Translations under genes and position numbers: made by a program | The notes under the pieces: generated by a model | Told to the model about the DNA's origin: nothing | Database searches by the model: none | The model's input: only the letters and a program-made list of their open reading frames with translations | Part shown: one piece after another, positions 35,362 through 44,505 of the stretch | How positions within the stretch are numbered: position 1 is the stretch's first letter | Layout of the letters: each line of letters starts with the position of its first letter | Origin: Lachnospiraceae bacterium KM106-2 | GTDB lineage: Bacteria > Bacillota > Clostridia > Lachnospirales > Lachnospiraceae | DNA length: 64,000 nucleotides | Direction of reading: 5' to 3' | NCBI GenBank assembly: GCA_009731425.1 | Contig: AP018794.1 | Location: 62,001 to 126,000 of the forward strand

Positions 35362-37488
35362 ATGGCAAACATCACGATCGATGGCAAGCAAATTACAGTA
35401 CCAGACGGGATGAACGTGTTAGAAGCAGCACTTCAAAACGGTATTTATATCCCGCATCTATGTCATCATCCAGACTTAAAAGATATCGGTTCCTGCCGTT
35501 TATGTATTGTAGAAGTAGAAGGAGTAGAAGGGGTAGTAACCTCTTGCAAATTAAAAGCGAAAGATGGTTTGAACATTTGTACGAAAAGCGAGCAGATTGA
35601 CCATTTGAGAAACTTAGCAATGGAGTTGATCTTGGCAGCTCATCCGGAAGATTGTTCTACTTGTCCAAAGTATGGTCAATGCGAGCTTCAAACTTTGATT
35701 CAATATATGGGTGTGAGTGCGGCACGAATGAAAACAAGAGTAAAAGGATTTGCAGTAAAAGAGAATCCGCTTATCGTGCATGATATGAATCGTTGTATCC
35801 TTTGTGGGAGATGTGTTCGTGCATGCGGTGAGATGCGTGGTGTCGGAGTCCTTCAATATCAAAAAGAGGGAATGGAGACTTATGTCGGAACCCTTCATAA
35901 TAAATTATTACAAGATGCAGATTGTCGTTTCTGTGGCGCATGTACAGAAGTCTGTCCAACCGGAACAATCAGAGATTTACTAAACTATGCTCCAACAGAG
36001 AAAAGAGATACCTTAGTCCCTTGTCAAGCTACTTGTCCGGTACATACTGATGTTCCAAGATATGTCCGTTTGGCGAAGGAAGGAAAGTTTGAAGAAGCAA
36101 CAGCAGTCATTCATGAGAAACTTCCATTCCCAGAGTGTTTGGGAAGAGTTTGTGCTCATAGTTGTGAAGCGAAATGTCGAAGGGGTGAGGTAAATGAACC
36201 TGTTTCCATCCGTAATATTAAGCGTTATGCAGCAGAGCATGCGAACAATACCATGTGGAAGGAAAATAGCAAATATCTTCCTAAGACAGGAAAAAAGGTA
36301 TGTGTTGTCGGGGGAGGCCCTTCTGGATTAGCAGCAGCGTATTACTTACAAAAACAAGGTCATGAAGTGACATTAAAGGAAGCAAACGAGAAATTCGGTG
36401 GTCAGATGCAGTATGGAATTCCATCCTATCGTTTACCTAGAGAGGTAGTAGATAAAGAAGCTGGCTATGTAAAAGATGCAGGAGTTATCATGGAATCTGG
36501 CGAAAAAGTAGAACGTCCAAAGGAATTGCTAGATCAGTTTGATGCAGTACTTATGGCAATCGGAACTCATAACGGGGTTCGTCTTCCGATGGAAGGAAAT
36601 CAACTTGATGGAGTCTTAATTAATACAGATTTTCTAAAGAGAGCATCTATGGGTGAGCCAACAGGAATGAAAGAACGTGTCATCGTTCTTGGTGGTGGTA
36701 ATGTAGCATTCGATTGTGCAAGAACCGCAAAAAGATTAGGAGCCACAGAAGTTCATCTTGCTTGTTTAGAAAAACGGGAAATGATGTTAGCAGATGAAGA
36801 AGAGATCAATCAGGCAATGGAAGAGGGAATCGAAATTCATCCAGGACATACCTTTGAAAAGATCTGTGGAAATGATCAGGTTACAGGAGTTTCTTTCTGT
36901 AAGGTAGACAGCTTTACTTTTGATGAGAATAGAAGACCGATCATAACAAAAGAGGAGGATTCCCTTTATACAATAGAAACAGATACTGTAATCTTCGCTT
37001 GTGGTCAGAGAACGGATATTAGTGAGGAAGCAGGTTTAGAACTTGGCAGAGGCAATTCAATCGCAGTTGCGATTGGTAAGAGTGCAAAGACAAGCGTTGA
37101 CGGAATCTTTGCCTGTGGTGATGCTGTTTATGGTACTAAGACAGTAGTTCAAGCAATTGCATCCGGAAGAGAAGCAGCTAGTGAGATCGATCGCTATTTA
37201 GGCGGAGATGGAGACATCTCAGAGGTACTTGCACCAGTAGAAGAAAAACAAGCTTATCTTGGAAAAGAAGAAGGATTTGGTTATGAGAAGCGAGAAGAAC
37301 CAGTCATTGTAGAAGCTTCTAAGAGAAGTGATAACTTTAAGGAAGTGGATCATGGCCTTTGCGACAGTTCAATCTGTAAAGAGGCAGGACGTTGTCTCCA
37401 ATGTGATCTACGTTTCGAAATTGAAGAACATAGAATCTGGAGTGATTATTCCGATAATGCGGATGCGGAGGTGAAGAAATCATGTTAA
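35362..37488 (+). CDS. NuoG/GltD-like hybrid iron-sulphur flavoprotein
   Basis: 708 residues from ATG 35362 (GAAAGGA 9 bases upstream; ATG 35353 is too close). Domains in order: plant-type 2Fe-2S ferredoxin (Cys34, 45, 48, 62), NuoG His-Cys3 cluster (His94, Cys98, 101, 107), two 4Fe-4S clusters (from Cys145 and from about Cys189), a GltD-type N-terminal cluster (CQATCPVH; CLGRVCAHSC), then FAD (VVGGGPSGLAAAYYL) and NAD(P)H (VLGGGNVAFDCA) domains. It should oxidise NAD(P)H and pass electrons through Fe-S clusters. It overlaps the next gene by 7 bases, so the two form a complex. The acceptor is unknown. Confidence 0.88.
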   Translation: MANITIDGKQITVPDGMNVLEAALQNGIYIPHLCHHPDLKDIGSCRLCIVEVEGVEGVVTSCKLKAKDGLNICTKSEQIDHLRNLAMELILAAHPEDCSTCPKYGQCELQTLIQYMGVSAARMKTRVKGFAVKENPLIVHDMNRCILCGRCVRACGEMRGVGVLQYQKEGMETYVGTLHNKLLQDADCRFCGACTEVCPTGTIRDLLNYAPTEKRDTLVPCQATCPVHTDVPRYVRLAKEGKFEEATAVIHEKLPFPECLGRVCAHSCEAKCRRGEVNEPVSIRNIKRYAAEHANNTMWKENSKYLPKTGKKVCVVGGGPSGLAAAYYLQKQGHEVTLKEANEKFGGQMQYGIPSYRLPREVVDKEAGYVKDAGVIMESGEKVERPKELLDQFDAVLMAIGTHNGVRLPMEGNQLDGVLINTDFLKRASMGEPTGMKERVIVLGGGNVAFDCARTAKRLGATEVHLACLEKREMMLADEEEINQAMEEGIEIHPGHTFEKICGNDQVTGVSFCKVDSFTFDENRRPIITKEEDSLYTIETDTVIFACGQRTDISEEAGLELGRGNSIAVAIGKSAKTSVDGIFACGDAVYGTKTVVQAIASGREAASEIDRYLGGDGDISEVLAPVEEKQAYLGKEEGFGYEKREEPVIVEASKRSDNFKEVDHGLCDSSICKEAGRCLQCDLRFEIEEHRIWSDYSDNADAEVKKSC

Positions 37489-40250
37489 AGAATACAGCAG
37501 AAGCATTAGTAAACGTAAAGAATGAGTCAGTAGATAAAATTAAAATGGTTCTTAGAGAATTAAAGGATTATGCTACGGGAGAGAAAATCCTTACAGGACA
37601 AGCTTGTGATCGTGTGGTTGCAGCACTTCCTAATTCGGATACGGATGGTATGCTTGAAGCTTTAGTGAAGGGCAATCCAGCAGGAGTCGTAGCAGGAATT
37701 GCAGCAATTACGAAAGCAGTTGGGGCAAAGAGTGCCGTTCTGATCATAAGAAGTGCAAAGAACAGAGATGAATTACAAGCAAGTGCTGCGACAGCAGGAC
37801 TTAATCTAGAAATCGTAGAAAGTCAAATGGTAAATAAAAGAGAGTTTGAACAAGATCAACTCATTCATATTGAGACAGCTGCAGCCGCAGCCGATCTTAT
37901 GATCGGAAAAATACCAGGTATCGTAATTGCAGTAAATGAAGAACCGCCTATTGAAGTAGCATTTGGAATTAGCCTTGGCGAGGTTGTTTCCATTAATAAT
38001 CTAAAAGCAATCTCCTATGAACATCATTTTTATGATGTATCTCGATTAGAAGAGAGCTTAGAAGAATGTCAGGTATATGGCAGTGGTGTGATCAGAACGT
38101 TTACCGATCAGAATTGTTTAGTTCAGGCAATGCAGAAAGAACTTATGATTCTTCGACAAAAGAGTTGTGGAAAATGTACCTTCTGTAGAGAAGGACTTTA
38201 TCAATTAAGCACTATCGTGGATGAGATGACAAAAGGATTAGCGAAGATGACCGATTGGAATCTTGCAAAAGAAATTGCGGATGCGATGGAATTATCAACA
38301 AACTGTAGTCTTGGAAGAGATGCAGCCGCTCCCGTTCATAGTGCATATGAGAACTTTGCAAATGAAGTGGAAGCACATATTACGAAGAAGGAATGTCCAG
38401 CAGGGGAATGTCTTGCATTTACCCATATCTATGTGGATCCTGCAAAATGTAATGGATGTGGAGAGTGTATCGATGCATGTCCAAAGAGCTGTATTGAAGG
38501 TAAAGAAGGCTATATTGCCATGATTGATGAGTTCGATTGCTCTAAGTGTGGAGAATGTATGGGTCACTGTAAGACAGGTGCGATCATCTCTACAAGTAAG
38601 AGAGTTCCAAAACTTCCAAACAAACTAACTAGGGTTAAGGGAAGTAAGGCTGCTGTCAGTGAAGAGAAGAAGAACGTAAAGAAATCTAAATCATTGAGAA
38701 GAAGACAGATGGCAAAGATCATGCCACTTACTAATATTGTAGAAGAAACTGAGAAGATAGAAGAAAGAAAACCAAAGGAGGGCATTATTATGAAGAAATT
38801 AGAAACAGATGTGATCGTAGTAGCAGGGGGACCAGCAGGTCTTGCAGCAGCAATTACAGCAGGTGAAAATAATTTAAAATCAATCTTATTTGAAAAGTCC
38901 AGTACAACAGGCGGTGCAGCCAATATGGGTATGGGACCTCTTGGAATCGATACGAAGGTTCAGAAAAGAGATTTTAACAATATCAGTGTAAAAGAAGCAC
39001 TTGATATGCATATGAAATATACTCATTATCGTGTCGATGAAGATTTAGTACAAACTTATTTTAATAAGAGTGCGGATACCATTGAATGGTTAGAAGAAAT
39101 GGGTGTAGAATTCGCAGGAGCGTTCCGTTACTTTAAAGAATCAGAAGCAACTTGGCACATTGTGAAACCTGAAAATGGAGTGATCGGACCACGTGCCGCA
39201 GGTGCAATGGTAAGAAAAATGACAGAGCGTGCGAAAGAATTAGGTACTGAAATTCTTCTTGAAACACCAGTCATCTCTTTAATTCAGGAAGACGGAAAAG
39301 TATGTGGTGTAATCGCAGAAGATAAAGATGGCAATCAGATCGAAGCAAGAGCAAAAGCAGTAGTTGTTGCGACAGGCGGATTTGGAAATAATAAAGAGAT
39401 GGTGAAGAAAGAATTTGGATTAAATATGGGTGTTGATTACTTCCCATTCATGATTCCTGGAATCAATGGTGATGGTCTTAATATGATGTGGAAGGCTGGA
39501 GCAGCTAAATTTGGTCAAAACATCGAAGCAATCTATCAGCTTGCAGATAATTTAAGTTGGATGCTACTTGATGCTGCTCTCCGTCAGCCAAACTTATTGA
39601 TCAACCAGTTCGGTGAGCGTTTTATGAATGAAGGTGATATGGGTAACACCACATTTACAGGAAATGCACTTTCCCTTCAGCCAGGTAACTATGGATACTG
39701 TATCATGGATGAATCTATCTTAAAGTATTATAAGAAAAATGGTCCTGATATCTTTGATATCGTTCATCCAGCTGATTGCTTCTTAGCATTTGAAGGACAA
39801 GCTGCCAAAGCAGTAGAACAAGGATATGAAGGTTATATTGAAGCAGATACAGTGGAAGAATTAGCTAAAAAACTTGGTATTGATGCAGAAGTGTTACAAG
39901 ATACGTTTGATGAGTACAATGAAATGTGTGAAACTGGAGTAGATACTAAGTTTCACAAACAGCCTGAATATCTTCATCCGATCACAGGAAAGGGAAAATA
40001 CTTGGTTGGTAAGTTCTATCTAGGTGCTTATGGTACTATTGGTGGAGTACGTATCAACAAATATTGTGAAGTATTAGATGAGAATTCTATGCCAATCGAA
40101 GGTTTATATAGTGCAGGTACAGATGCTAATACGATTTATGGTGATAGTTATAACTTCACACTTCCAGGAAACTCTATGGGATTCGCTGTTAATTCAGGTC
40201 GTATGGCAGGTGAGAGTATCGCTGATTATGTAGCATCATTAAATGAATAG
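37482..40250 (+). CDS. NuoF-ferredoxin-fumarate-reductase-like fusion flavoprotein
   Basis: 922 residues. Residues 1-300 resemble the C-terminal part of NuoF, with a soft SLBB-like region and the N3-type cluster (Cys229, 232, 235, 275); the FMN/NADH site is not obvious. Residues about 315-370 are a two-cluster ferredoxin (Cys323-333 and 353-363). A basic and charged linker (about 371-436) leads to a FAD domain of the fumarate reductase/succinate dehydrogenase flavoprotein family (VVAGGPAGLAAA about 444-455, GNSMGFAVNSGRMAGE near the end). A perfect ribosome binding site and ATG inside the frame (38774-38792) could also give the 486-residue flavoprotein alone. Role: likely reduction of an unsaturated organic substrate with electrons from the upstream subunit. 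Confidence 0.82.
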   Translation: MLKNTAEALVNVKNESVDKIKMVLRELKDYATGEKILTGQACDRVVAALPNSDTDGMLEALVKGNPAGVVAGIAAITKAVGAKSAVLIIRSAKNRDELQASAATAGLNLEIVESQMVNKREFEQDQLIHIETAAAAADLMIGKIPGIVIAVNEEPPIEVAFGISLGEVVSINNLKAISYEHHFYDVSRLEESLEECQVYGSGVIRTFTDQNCLVQAMQKELMILRQKSCGKCTFCREGLYQLSTIVDEMTKGLAKMTDWNLAKEIADAMELSTNCSLGRDAAAPVHSAYENFANEVEAHITKKECPAGECLAFTHIYVDPAKCNGCGECIDACPKSCIEGKEGYIAMIDEFDCSKCGECMGHCKTGAIISTSKRVPKLPNKLTRVKGSKAAVSEEKKNVKKSKSLRRRQMAKIMPLTNIVEETEKIEERKPKEGIIMKKLETDVIVVAGGPAGLAAAITAGENNLKSILFEKSSTTGGAANMGMGPLGIDTKVQKRDFNNISVKEALDMHMKYTHYRVDEDLVQTYFNKSADTIEWLEEMGVEFAGAFRYFKESEATWHIVKPENGVIGPRAAGAMVRKMTERAKELGTEILLETPVISLIQEDGKVCGVIAEDKDGNQIEARAKAVVVATGGFGNNKEMVKKEFGLNMGVDYFPFMIPGINGDGLNMMWKAGAAKFGQNIEAIYQLADNLSWMLLDAALRQPNLLINQFGERFMNEGDMGNTTFTGNALSLQPGNYGYCIMDESILKYYKKNGPDIFDIVHPADCFLAFEGQAAKAVEQGYEGYIEADTVEELAKKLGIDAEVLQDTFDEYNEMCETGVDTKFHKQPEYLHPITGKGKYLVGKFYLGAYGTIGGVRINKYCEVLDENSMPIEGLYSAGTDANTIYGDSYNFTLPGNSMGFAVNSGRMAGESIADYVASLNE
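38774..38792 (+). promoter_or_regulatory. Internal ribosome binding site and start codon (Met437)
   Basis: AAAGGAGGG (38774-38782), 7-base gap, ATG 38790-38792, in frame with the 922-residue protein. This is as good as any true start in the window and sits exactly at the linker-flavoprotein border, suggesting internal initiation or a recent gene fusion. Confidence 0.7.
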
Positions 40251-40262
40251 GGGGAACGTAAC

Positions 40263-41048
40263 ATGGCAGTAACGATTACAAAAGAAGAAGAACAACTTTC
40301 TTATGCGTCGTATTTTCATCAGCCATTAGCACCAATTCCACAGGATAAGCTGGACGTGCTAAAAGGCGGTCCAGCAGCACCTTCTATGGCACTTTCAATT
40401 GAAGACAGAAACCAATTTTTAGAGGAAGAAGTACCAGGATTACAAGTGGGATACTGTGTGGCACCTAATGGAACTGGATTTGTGGCAAATACGACTTTTA
40501 TGCCAAATGTGACACCTGAAATGTTTTACTGGTGGTTTGGCTGGCATAGTATAACATCAGATCTTCGCTATAAGATTTGGGATCCGGAAGATCATTATTA
40601 TGCTCGTGCAGATAAACCGGAATATGTTTTAGATCCTAAAATTCCTGTAAGTGAGAAGACATGGGGTGTGACTCACGATATTCTTGAAGATATCGGAATG
40701 GGTCCAGATCCTCTTAAGATTGCTTTTAAGAAACCATCTGAGTTTGGTTATGATATGAAGAAATTAGGGACAAAAGGATGTGCAGCACTTGTCTGTGGCG
40801 TTGGAACAAGTAGTGCACCTGCTTTTATGAGTCATAAGTGTCGTGAGGTAGAAGGTGGGATCATGTTTGAGTCACGATTCTGGATGGGATATGGATATCA
40901 GAATGGTCAGCTAATTAAATTAGTACCAGAGGGAGTCAGTATTCCAAAGGAAGCACCAATGGCACTATTTGGTCATAATATTAAAGAATTTACGAACCTG
41001 GCAGCAATCCTTCCATCCTTATACGAGAAAGAGAAGGATAACTGGTAA
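40263..41048 (+). CDS. DAPG/phloretin hydrolase-family protein (first copy)
   Basis: 261 residues. The family includes PhlG (2,4-diacetylphloroglucinol hydrolase) and phloretin hydrolase of Eubacterium ramulus; both cut a C-C bond between a phloroglucinol ring and an acyl group with a zinc ion. Predicted zinc ligands are His111 (DPEDH), Glu142 (HDILE), His238 and Glu242 (HNIKE). The spacing His-31-Glu and His-x3-Glu matches the ligand spacing I recall for PhlG (129/160, 270/274). RYKIWDPEDHYY is the best-conserved block. No signal peptide. GGGGGAA precedes the ATG; it follows the fusion flavoprotein by 12 bases. The true substrate is unproven. Confidence 0.82.
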   Translation: MAVTITKEEEQLSYASYFHQPLAPIPQDKLDVLKGGPAAPSMALSIEDRNQFLEEEVPGLQVGYCVAPNGTGFVANTTFMPNVTPEMFYWWFGWHSITSDLRYKIWDPEDHYYARADKPEYVLDPKIPVSEKTWGVTHDILEDIGMGPDPLKIAFKKPSEFGYDMKKLGTKGCAALVCGVGTSSAPAFMSHKCREVEGGIMFESRFWMGYGYQNGQLIKLVPEGVSIPKEAPMALFGHNIKEFTNLAAILPSLYEKEKDNW

Positions 41049-41049
41049 G

Positions 41050-41544
41050 ATGAAACGAATTACAAAAGAAGAGCGTGCTTTGGCATTCTGTATTGCATTC
41101 TTCCCACCTCTTTGGGCGGTAGTAGCGCCGCATTTGGGAGTAAGTACAGGAGCAGTAGCATTAATCTGTGCGGGATTGTACGTGGCAAATGGAAATGAAG
41201 TAAAAGATGGAGTTTCTATGTCTATTGGATTCCTAATGGGAGATTTATGGGCTGTACTTGCCCTAAAGATCATGGAGTATTTGCCTTGGAATGCGGATAT
41301 TACGCTTTATATTACTTTATTTGTACTCGGAGCGATGGCTGTCATTCTTGCAGCGTTCCTGCCAAAGCTCATTTATTGTCCAGCTATGTTATGCGGATGG
41401 GCGATCGGACTTACGATCATGGCACCAATCGGGATTGCGAACATTGGATCCTTGCCGTTTCAAATTGGTACAGCAATGCTAATTGGAGTATGGTACGTGG
41501 GATTTGGCGTCGATTGGGTACAGAAGAAGATATTACGTAAATAA
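41050..41544 (+). CDS. DUF1097-family membrane protein
   Basis: 164 residues, about five membrane helices; the motif order (FFPPLWAVVAPHLG, MSIGFLMGDLWAVLAL) fits DUF1097, of unknown function and found near transport or catabolic genes. It begins 1 base after the stop of the hydrolase gene, so it is translationally coupled. Possibly a transporter for the substrate or product of the operon, which is inference only. Confidence 0.7.
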   Translation: MKRITKEERALAFCIAFFPPLWAVVAPHLGVSTGAVALICAGLYVANGNEVKDGVSMSIGFLMGDLWAVLALKIMEYLPWNADITLYITLFVLGAMAVILAAFLPKLIYCPAMLCGWAIGLTIMAPIGIANIGSLPFQIGTAMLIGVWYVGFGVDWVQKKILRK

Positions 41545-41548
41545 TGAA

Positions 41549-41590
41549 AAAAGAGTCTGGTATGGATGGAATACTAGACTCTTTTCTTTC
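41549..41590. terminator. Terminator between convergent genes
   Basis: 15-bp stem (41549-41563 with 41571-41585; G-U pair included) and a T-rich tail. It ends the redox/hydrolase operon and probably also the LysR gene on the other strand. Confidence 0.82.
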
Positions 41591-41600
41591 TATATTGTTT

Positions 41601-42503
41601 TTAAGTAAGTGATTCAAAAAAATATCCCATAACTTCGGATTCTCTCAATGGATTCCAGTAAACAGTGACATCAATGCACTCATTTAAGCCATCAAGTGGG
41701 AGAACTATGATATTTTTTACATAATTCTGATTTATCACTGCATATGAAGGTAAAATACTAATCCCCATTTCTGCCGAAACCATCATAAGAATTGTTTCAA
41801 TATCACTGGAATAGTGGATGCATTTAGGATTGAGCCCTCTTTCATAGTTACTGTCAAGTACTTCCTCATTGCTGTTGGCAGGATCCATGTTTTTGGAATG
41901 CATGATGAATAATGTTTCACCAGCTAGATCGCTTCGTTTGATGGATTGTTTTCCGGCAAATGGATGAGAAGAAGGAAGTACTGCCATGAGAGGAACCGAA
42001 TGAAGCTTTTTAGAGGTGAGAGAAGGATAGTGATGATATAAACTAAAATCTAAGGTGATAACAAGATCTAAAAGATCATCATTTAGTTTTTTGATCAGAG
42101 CATCCGCGTTATCTCGGTATAAGGTTAGTTCAATATTGGGATAGGCATTATGGAAGTGGGAAAGGATTTTCGAAAGGTTCGAGTGCTCATAACTTTTTAC
42201 ATAACCAATTCGAAGACTGCCAAGTAATCCGTTAGTGGCTACGCGGACCTTCTCCTTTGCAACACTAGTCCGTTCTAGGATTGCTTTTGCTTCTATAAGA
42301 AATACTTTTCCGGCAGGAGTAAGTTCCACATGTCGTTTCGTTCGATAAAAAAGCTTAGTATCAAGAGAGTTTTCCAAGACCTTGATCTGCTGAGTAATTG
42401 CCGTCTGTGATAAGAAGAACTGTTTAGCTGCTTTGGTGAAGTTAAGATTTTCTGCTACAGCAATAAAATATTCTAATTGATTTGTTGTCATAGATACCTC
42501 CAT
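41601..42503 (-). CDS. LysR-family transcriptional regulator
   Basis: 300 residues. N-terminal winged helix (LEYFIAVAENLNFTKAAKQF, then LSQTAITQQIKVLE) and a periplasmic-binding-like effector domain. It is divergent from the second hydrolase gene and convergent with the first operon, so it probably senses a pathway compound and controls the 42602-44336 genes. The AATAA-N7-TTATT repeat at 42505-42521 is a weak candidate site. Confidence 0.92.
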   Translation of the reverse strand: MEVSMTTNQLEYFIAVAENLNFTKAAKQFFLSQTAITQQIKVLENSLDTKLFYRTKRHVELTPAGKVFLIEAKAILERTSVAKEKVRVATNGLLGSLRIGYVKSYEHSNLSKILSHFHNAYPNIELTLYRDNADALIKKLNDDLLDLVITLDFSLYHHYPSLTSKKLHSVPLMAVLPSSHPFAGKQSIKRSDLAGETLFIMHSKNMDPANSNEEVLDSNYERGLNPKCIHYSSDIETILMMVSAEMGISILPSYAVINQNYVKNIIVLPLDGLNECIDVTVYWNPLRESEVMGYFFESLT

Positions 42504-42601
42504 TAATAAGAAAAAGTTATTATATCATCAATTAATTCCATTGGAAATTGCTAAAAAACTAGATTAATATAATATTAAATTATATATAGGAGGAAAATGA
42601 A

Positions 42602-43411
42602 ATGCAAGAGACAAACAAAGTGTATCGATCTAATGCAGGTCAGACGTATCTGCCTTTTCAGGAGAATATCTATGTTAGGACATTACCATATACTCCACTT
42701 GAAAAACCAATTCCTGAGATCCAAGAGTTGATTTTAAATGAAAGGGCAAAAGAAAAAGGACTTATCCTTCAATCACAAAGTCAGCACATGTTACCAGGAG
42801 TCAGCGCTAAGATGTTGGATTGGTTTTGGGCGAATATGGAGAAAGGTTATTATTTATGGGCGCCAGGTTCACATAAGCGGTTCAACTGGGTGAAAGAGCC
42901 TTGGAGAGTTGGATTTGTTAACTCCGTACATATGATATCGGAATCGGTAGGAGAAAATAATCCAGTCTTTGGTGGAAGTGGAATAGAGATTCATCGACTG
43001 AGTCTAAGCGAGTTCCCCTTTACAACGGCACTTTCTCATGTGATATGTGAAGGAACCTTTAATGATCTTGGAGAGTTTGTAGATTCTACGATACATATGT
43101 GGGAAGATTGCGAGGGCGGATGCAAGCATATTACCGCAGCGGTTGCAAATCCAAATATCAAAGAACCTCCACACTTTGTGAAAGAGATGTTAGCGTTAGA
43201 TCCCAATATGAAATTAGTACCCCCAAGTAGTACAGATCATGGAGAGTATGAAGCAAGCAGGTGGCCGGTATTCTTGCCAAAGCTATATGAGCTGTGGGAG
43301 AATCATCCAGATCCGACACAGAATGTGCAGTGCGATCTGACCGTAATGAAAAGGGATGATGGATCGTACCGTTATATTCATACAAATGGTCCAGTAAAGG
43401 TAGGAAAGTAA
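42602..43411 (+). CDS. DAPG/phloretin hydrolase-family protein (second, divergent copy)
   Basis: 269 residues. Shares the family layout: MLDWFWANMEKGYYLWAPGS-H block, an acid in HMISESVG and the His-x3-Glu pair HGEYE. Predicted ligands are His91, Glu114, His213 and Glu217; the first spacing differs from the other copy, so it is a distinct subfamily, perhaps with another substrate. AGGAGG lies ahead of the ATG. A transporter gene follows 1 base after its stop. Confidence 0.75.
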   Translation: MQETNKVYRSNAGQTYLPFQENIYVRTLPYTPLEKPIPEIQELILNERAKEKGLILQSQSQHMLPGVSAKMLDWFWANMEKGYYLWAPGSHKRFNWVKEPWRVGFVNSVHMISESVGENNPVFGGSGIEIHRLSLSEFPFTTALSHVICEGTFNDLGEFVDSTIHMWEDCEGGCKHITAAVANPNIKEPPHFVKEMLALDPNMKLVPPSSTDHGEYEASRWPVFLPKLYELWENHPDPTQNVQCDLTVMKRDDGSYRYIHTNGPVKVGK

Positions 43412-43412
43412 G

Positions 43413-44336
43413 ATGAGTATGATAGAAAGAGTAAAGAAGATACCAGGTGGTGCAATGCTGATTCCGATGGCATTTGGGGCGGTATTCATGACTTGGTTTC
43501 AGAAGATCTTACTGATTGGAAATCCAATGTCGGCAGTGTTTACGAATAAGGGAACGATGACATTGGTTGGGATCATGCTTGTGTTTGCAGGAATTCAAAC
43601 AGATCTTAAGAGTATTCGAAAGTGTATCAAACGAAGTGGTCTTTTAATTGTACTTAAATTGGTCCTAAATATCATCACAGGTTTGCTTATCCTACAACTC
43701 TTTGGGAAGAATGGATTTTGGGGAATCTCGTCTTTAGCCATCATAGCTTGTCTTGCAAGTTGCAATGCGGGTCTATATATTGCATTGATGACGCAGTATG
43801 GAGACGAAGGAGATCGCGCCGGTTTTGCCATTTTGAATATAACGGGTCTTCCGTTCGTGCCAGTATGTATTCTAAGTTATGCGAATGGAGGCGGCATCGA
43901 TATTGGAAGTATTCTATCAACTTGTCTTCCGTTTTTTATTGGAGTTATCTTAGGAGTATTGGATTCAAAATTGAAGGAGGCAACTAAGAACGGGAACCAA
44001 TTGATCATTCCCTTCTTAGGATTCTGTCTTGGAACATCCATTCAGCTAGAAACTGCATTCCATGCGGTTTTGGGTGGAATTCTATTATTTTTCATCACAT
44101 TAGTATGCAATAATTTGATATTATATGTTGTTGAAAAAGTCATATTGAAAGGAAGCGGATATGTATCCATGGCAGTATCTTCGGTTGCAGGTTTAGCATT
44201 AACGGTGCCTGAACTAGTGCTTGCTATTGATAAATCTTATCAGCCTTACGTTACGACAGCCATTTCGCAGATTGCCATGGTAGTTATATTAAGCGCGGTG
44301 GTGACACCATTCTTGACGAAAAAATTAATAGCTTAA
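43413..44336 (+). CDS. 2-keto-3-deoxygluconate permease (KdgT)-family transporter
   Basis: 307 residues, about ten membrane helices. PGGAMLIPMAFGAVFMT at the start, GISSLAIIACLASCNAGLY and the LPFFIGVILGVLDSKL half are typical of the KdgT family of sugar-acid/H+ symporters. Coupled to the second hydrolase gene (1-base gap), so the cargo is probably the hydrolase substrate or product, not necessarily KDG; no Entner-Doudoroff genes are near. Confidence 0.85.
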   Translation: MSMIERVKKIPGGAMLIPMAFGAVFMTWFQKILLIGNPMSAVFTNKGTMTLVGIMLVFAGIQTDLKSIRKCIKRSGLLIVLKLVLNIITGLLILQLFGKNGFWGISSLAIIACLASCNAGLYIALMTQYGDEGDRAGFAILNITGLPFVPVCILSYANGGGIDIGSILSTCLPFFIGVILGVLDSKLKEATKNGNQLIIPFLGFCLGTSIQLETAFHAVLGGILLFFITLVCNNLILYVVEKVILKGSGYVSMAVSSVAGLALTVPELVLAIDKSYQPYVTTAISQIAMVVILSAVVTPFLTKKLIA

Positions 44337-44339
44337 GAG

Positions 44340-44390
44340 AAAGAATCACTTAAAATATCATTGGATGTTTTGGGTGATTCTTTCTTTTTG
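44340..44390 (+). terminator. Rho-independent terminator
   Basis: 20-bp stem (44340-44359 with 44364-44383, a few G-U/A-C positions) followed by a T-rich tail. Confidence 0.85.
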
Positions 44391-44505
44391 AAATACTTAC
44401 CTATAAAAAGGGGAGTGAGCAGAAAATACGAAATAACGGATTGTAACCAGAATTTAATCGTGATAGAATATGTAGATATTATGTTTTTGCAAAGAGGGAA
44501 GTTAT

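Noticed and set aside
42505..42521. AATAA-N7-TTATT as LysR binding site.
   Set aside because: AT-only arms in an AT-rich region are expected by chance, and the site almost touches the LysR start codon; too weak to list as a feature.
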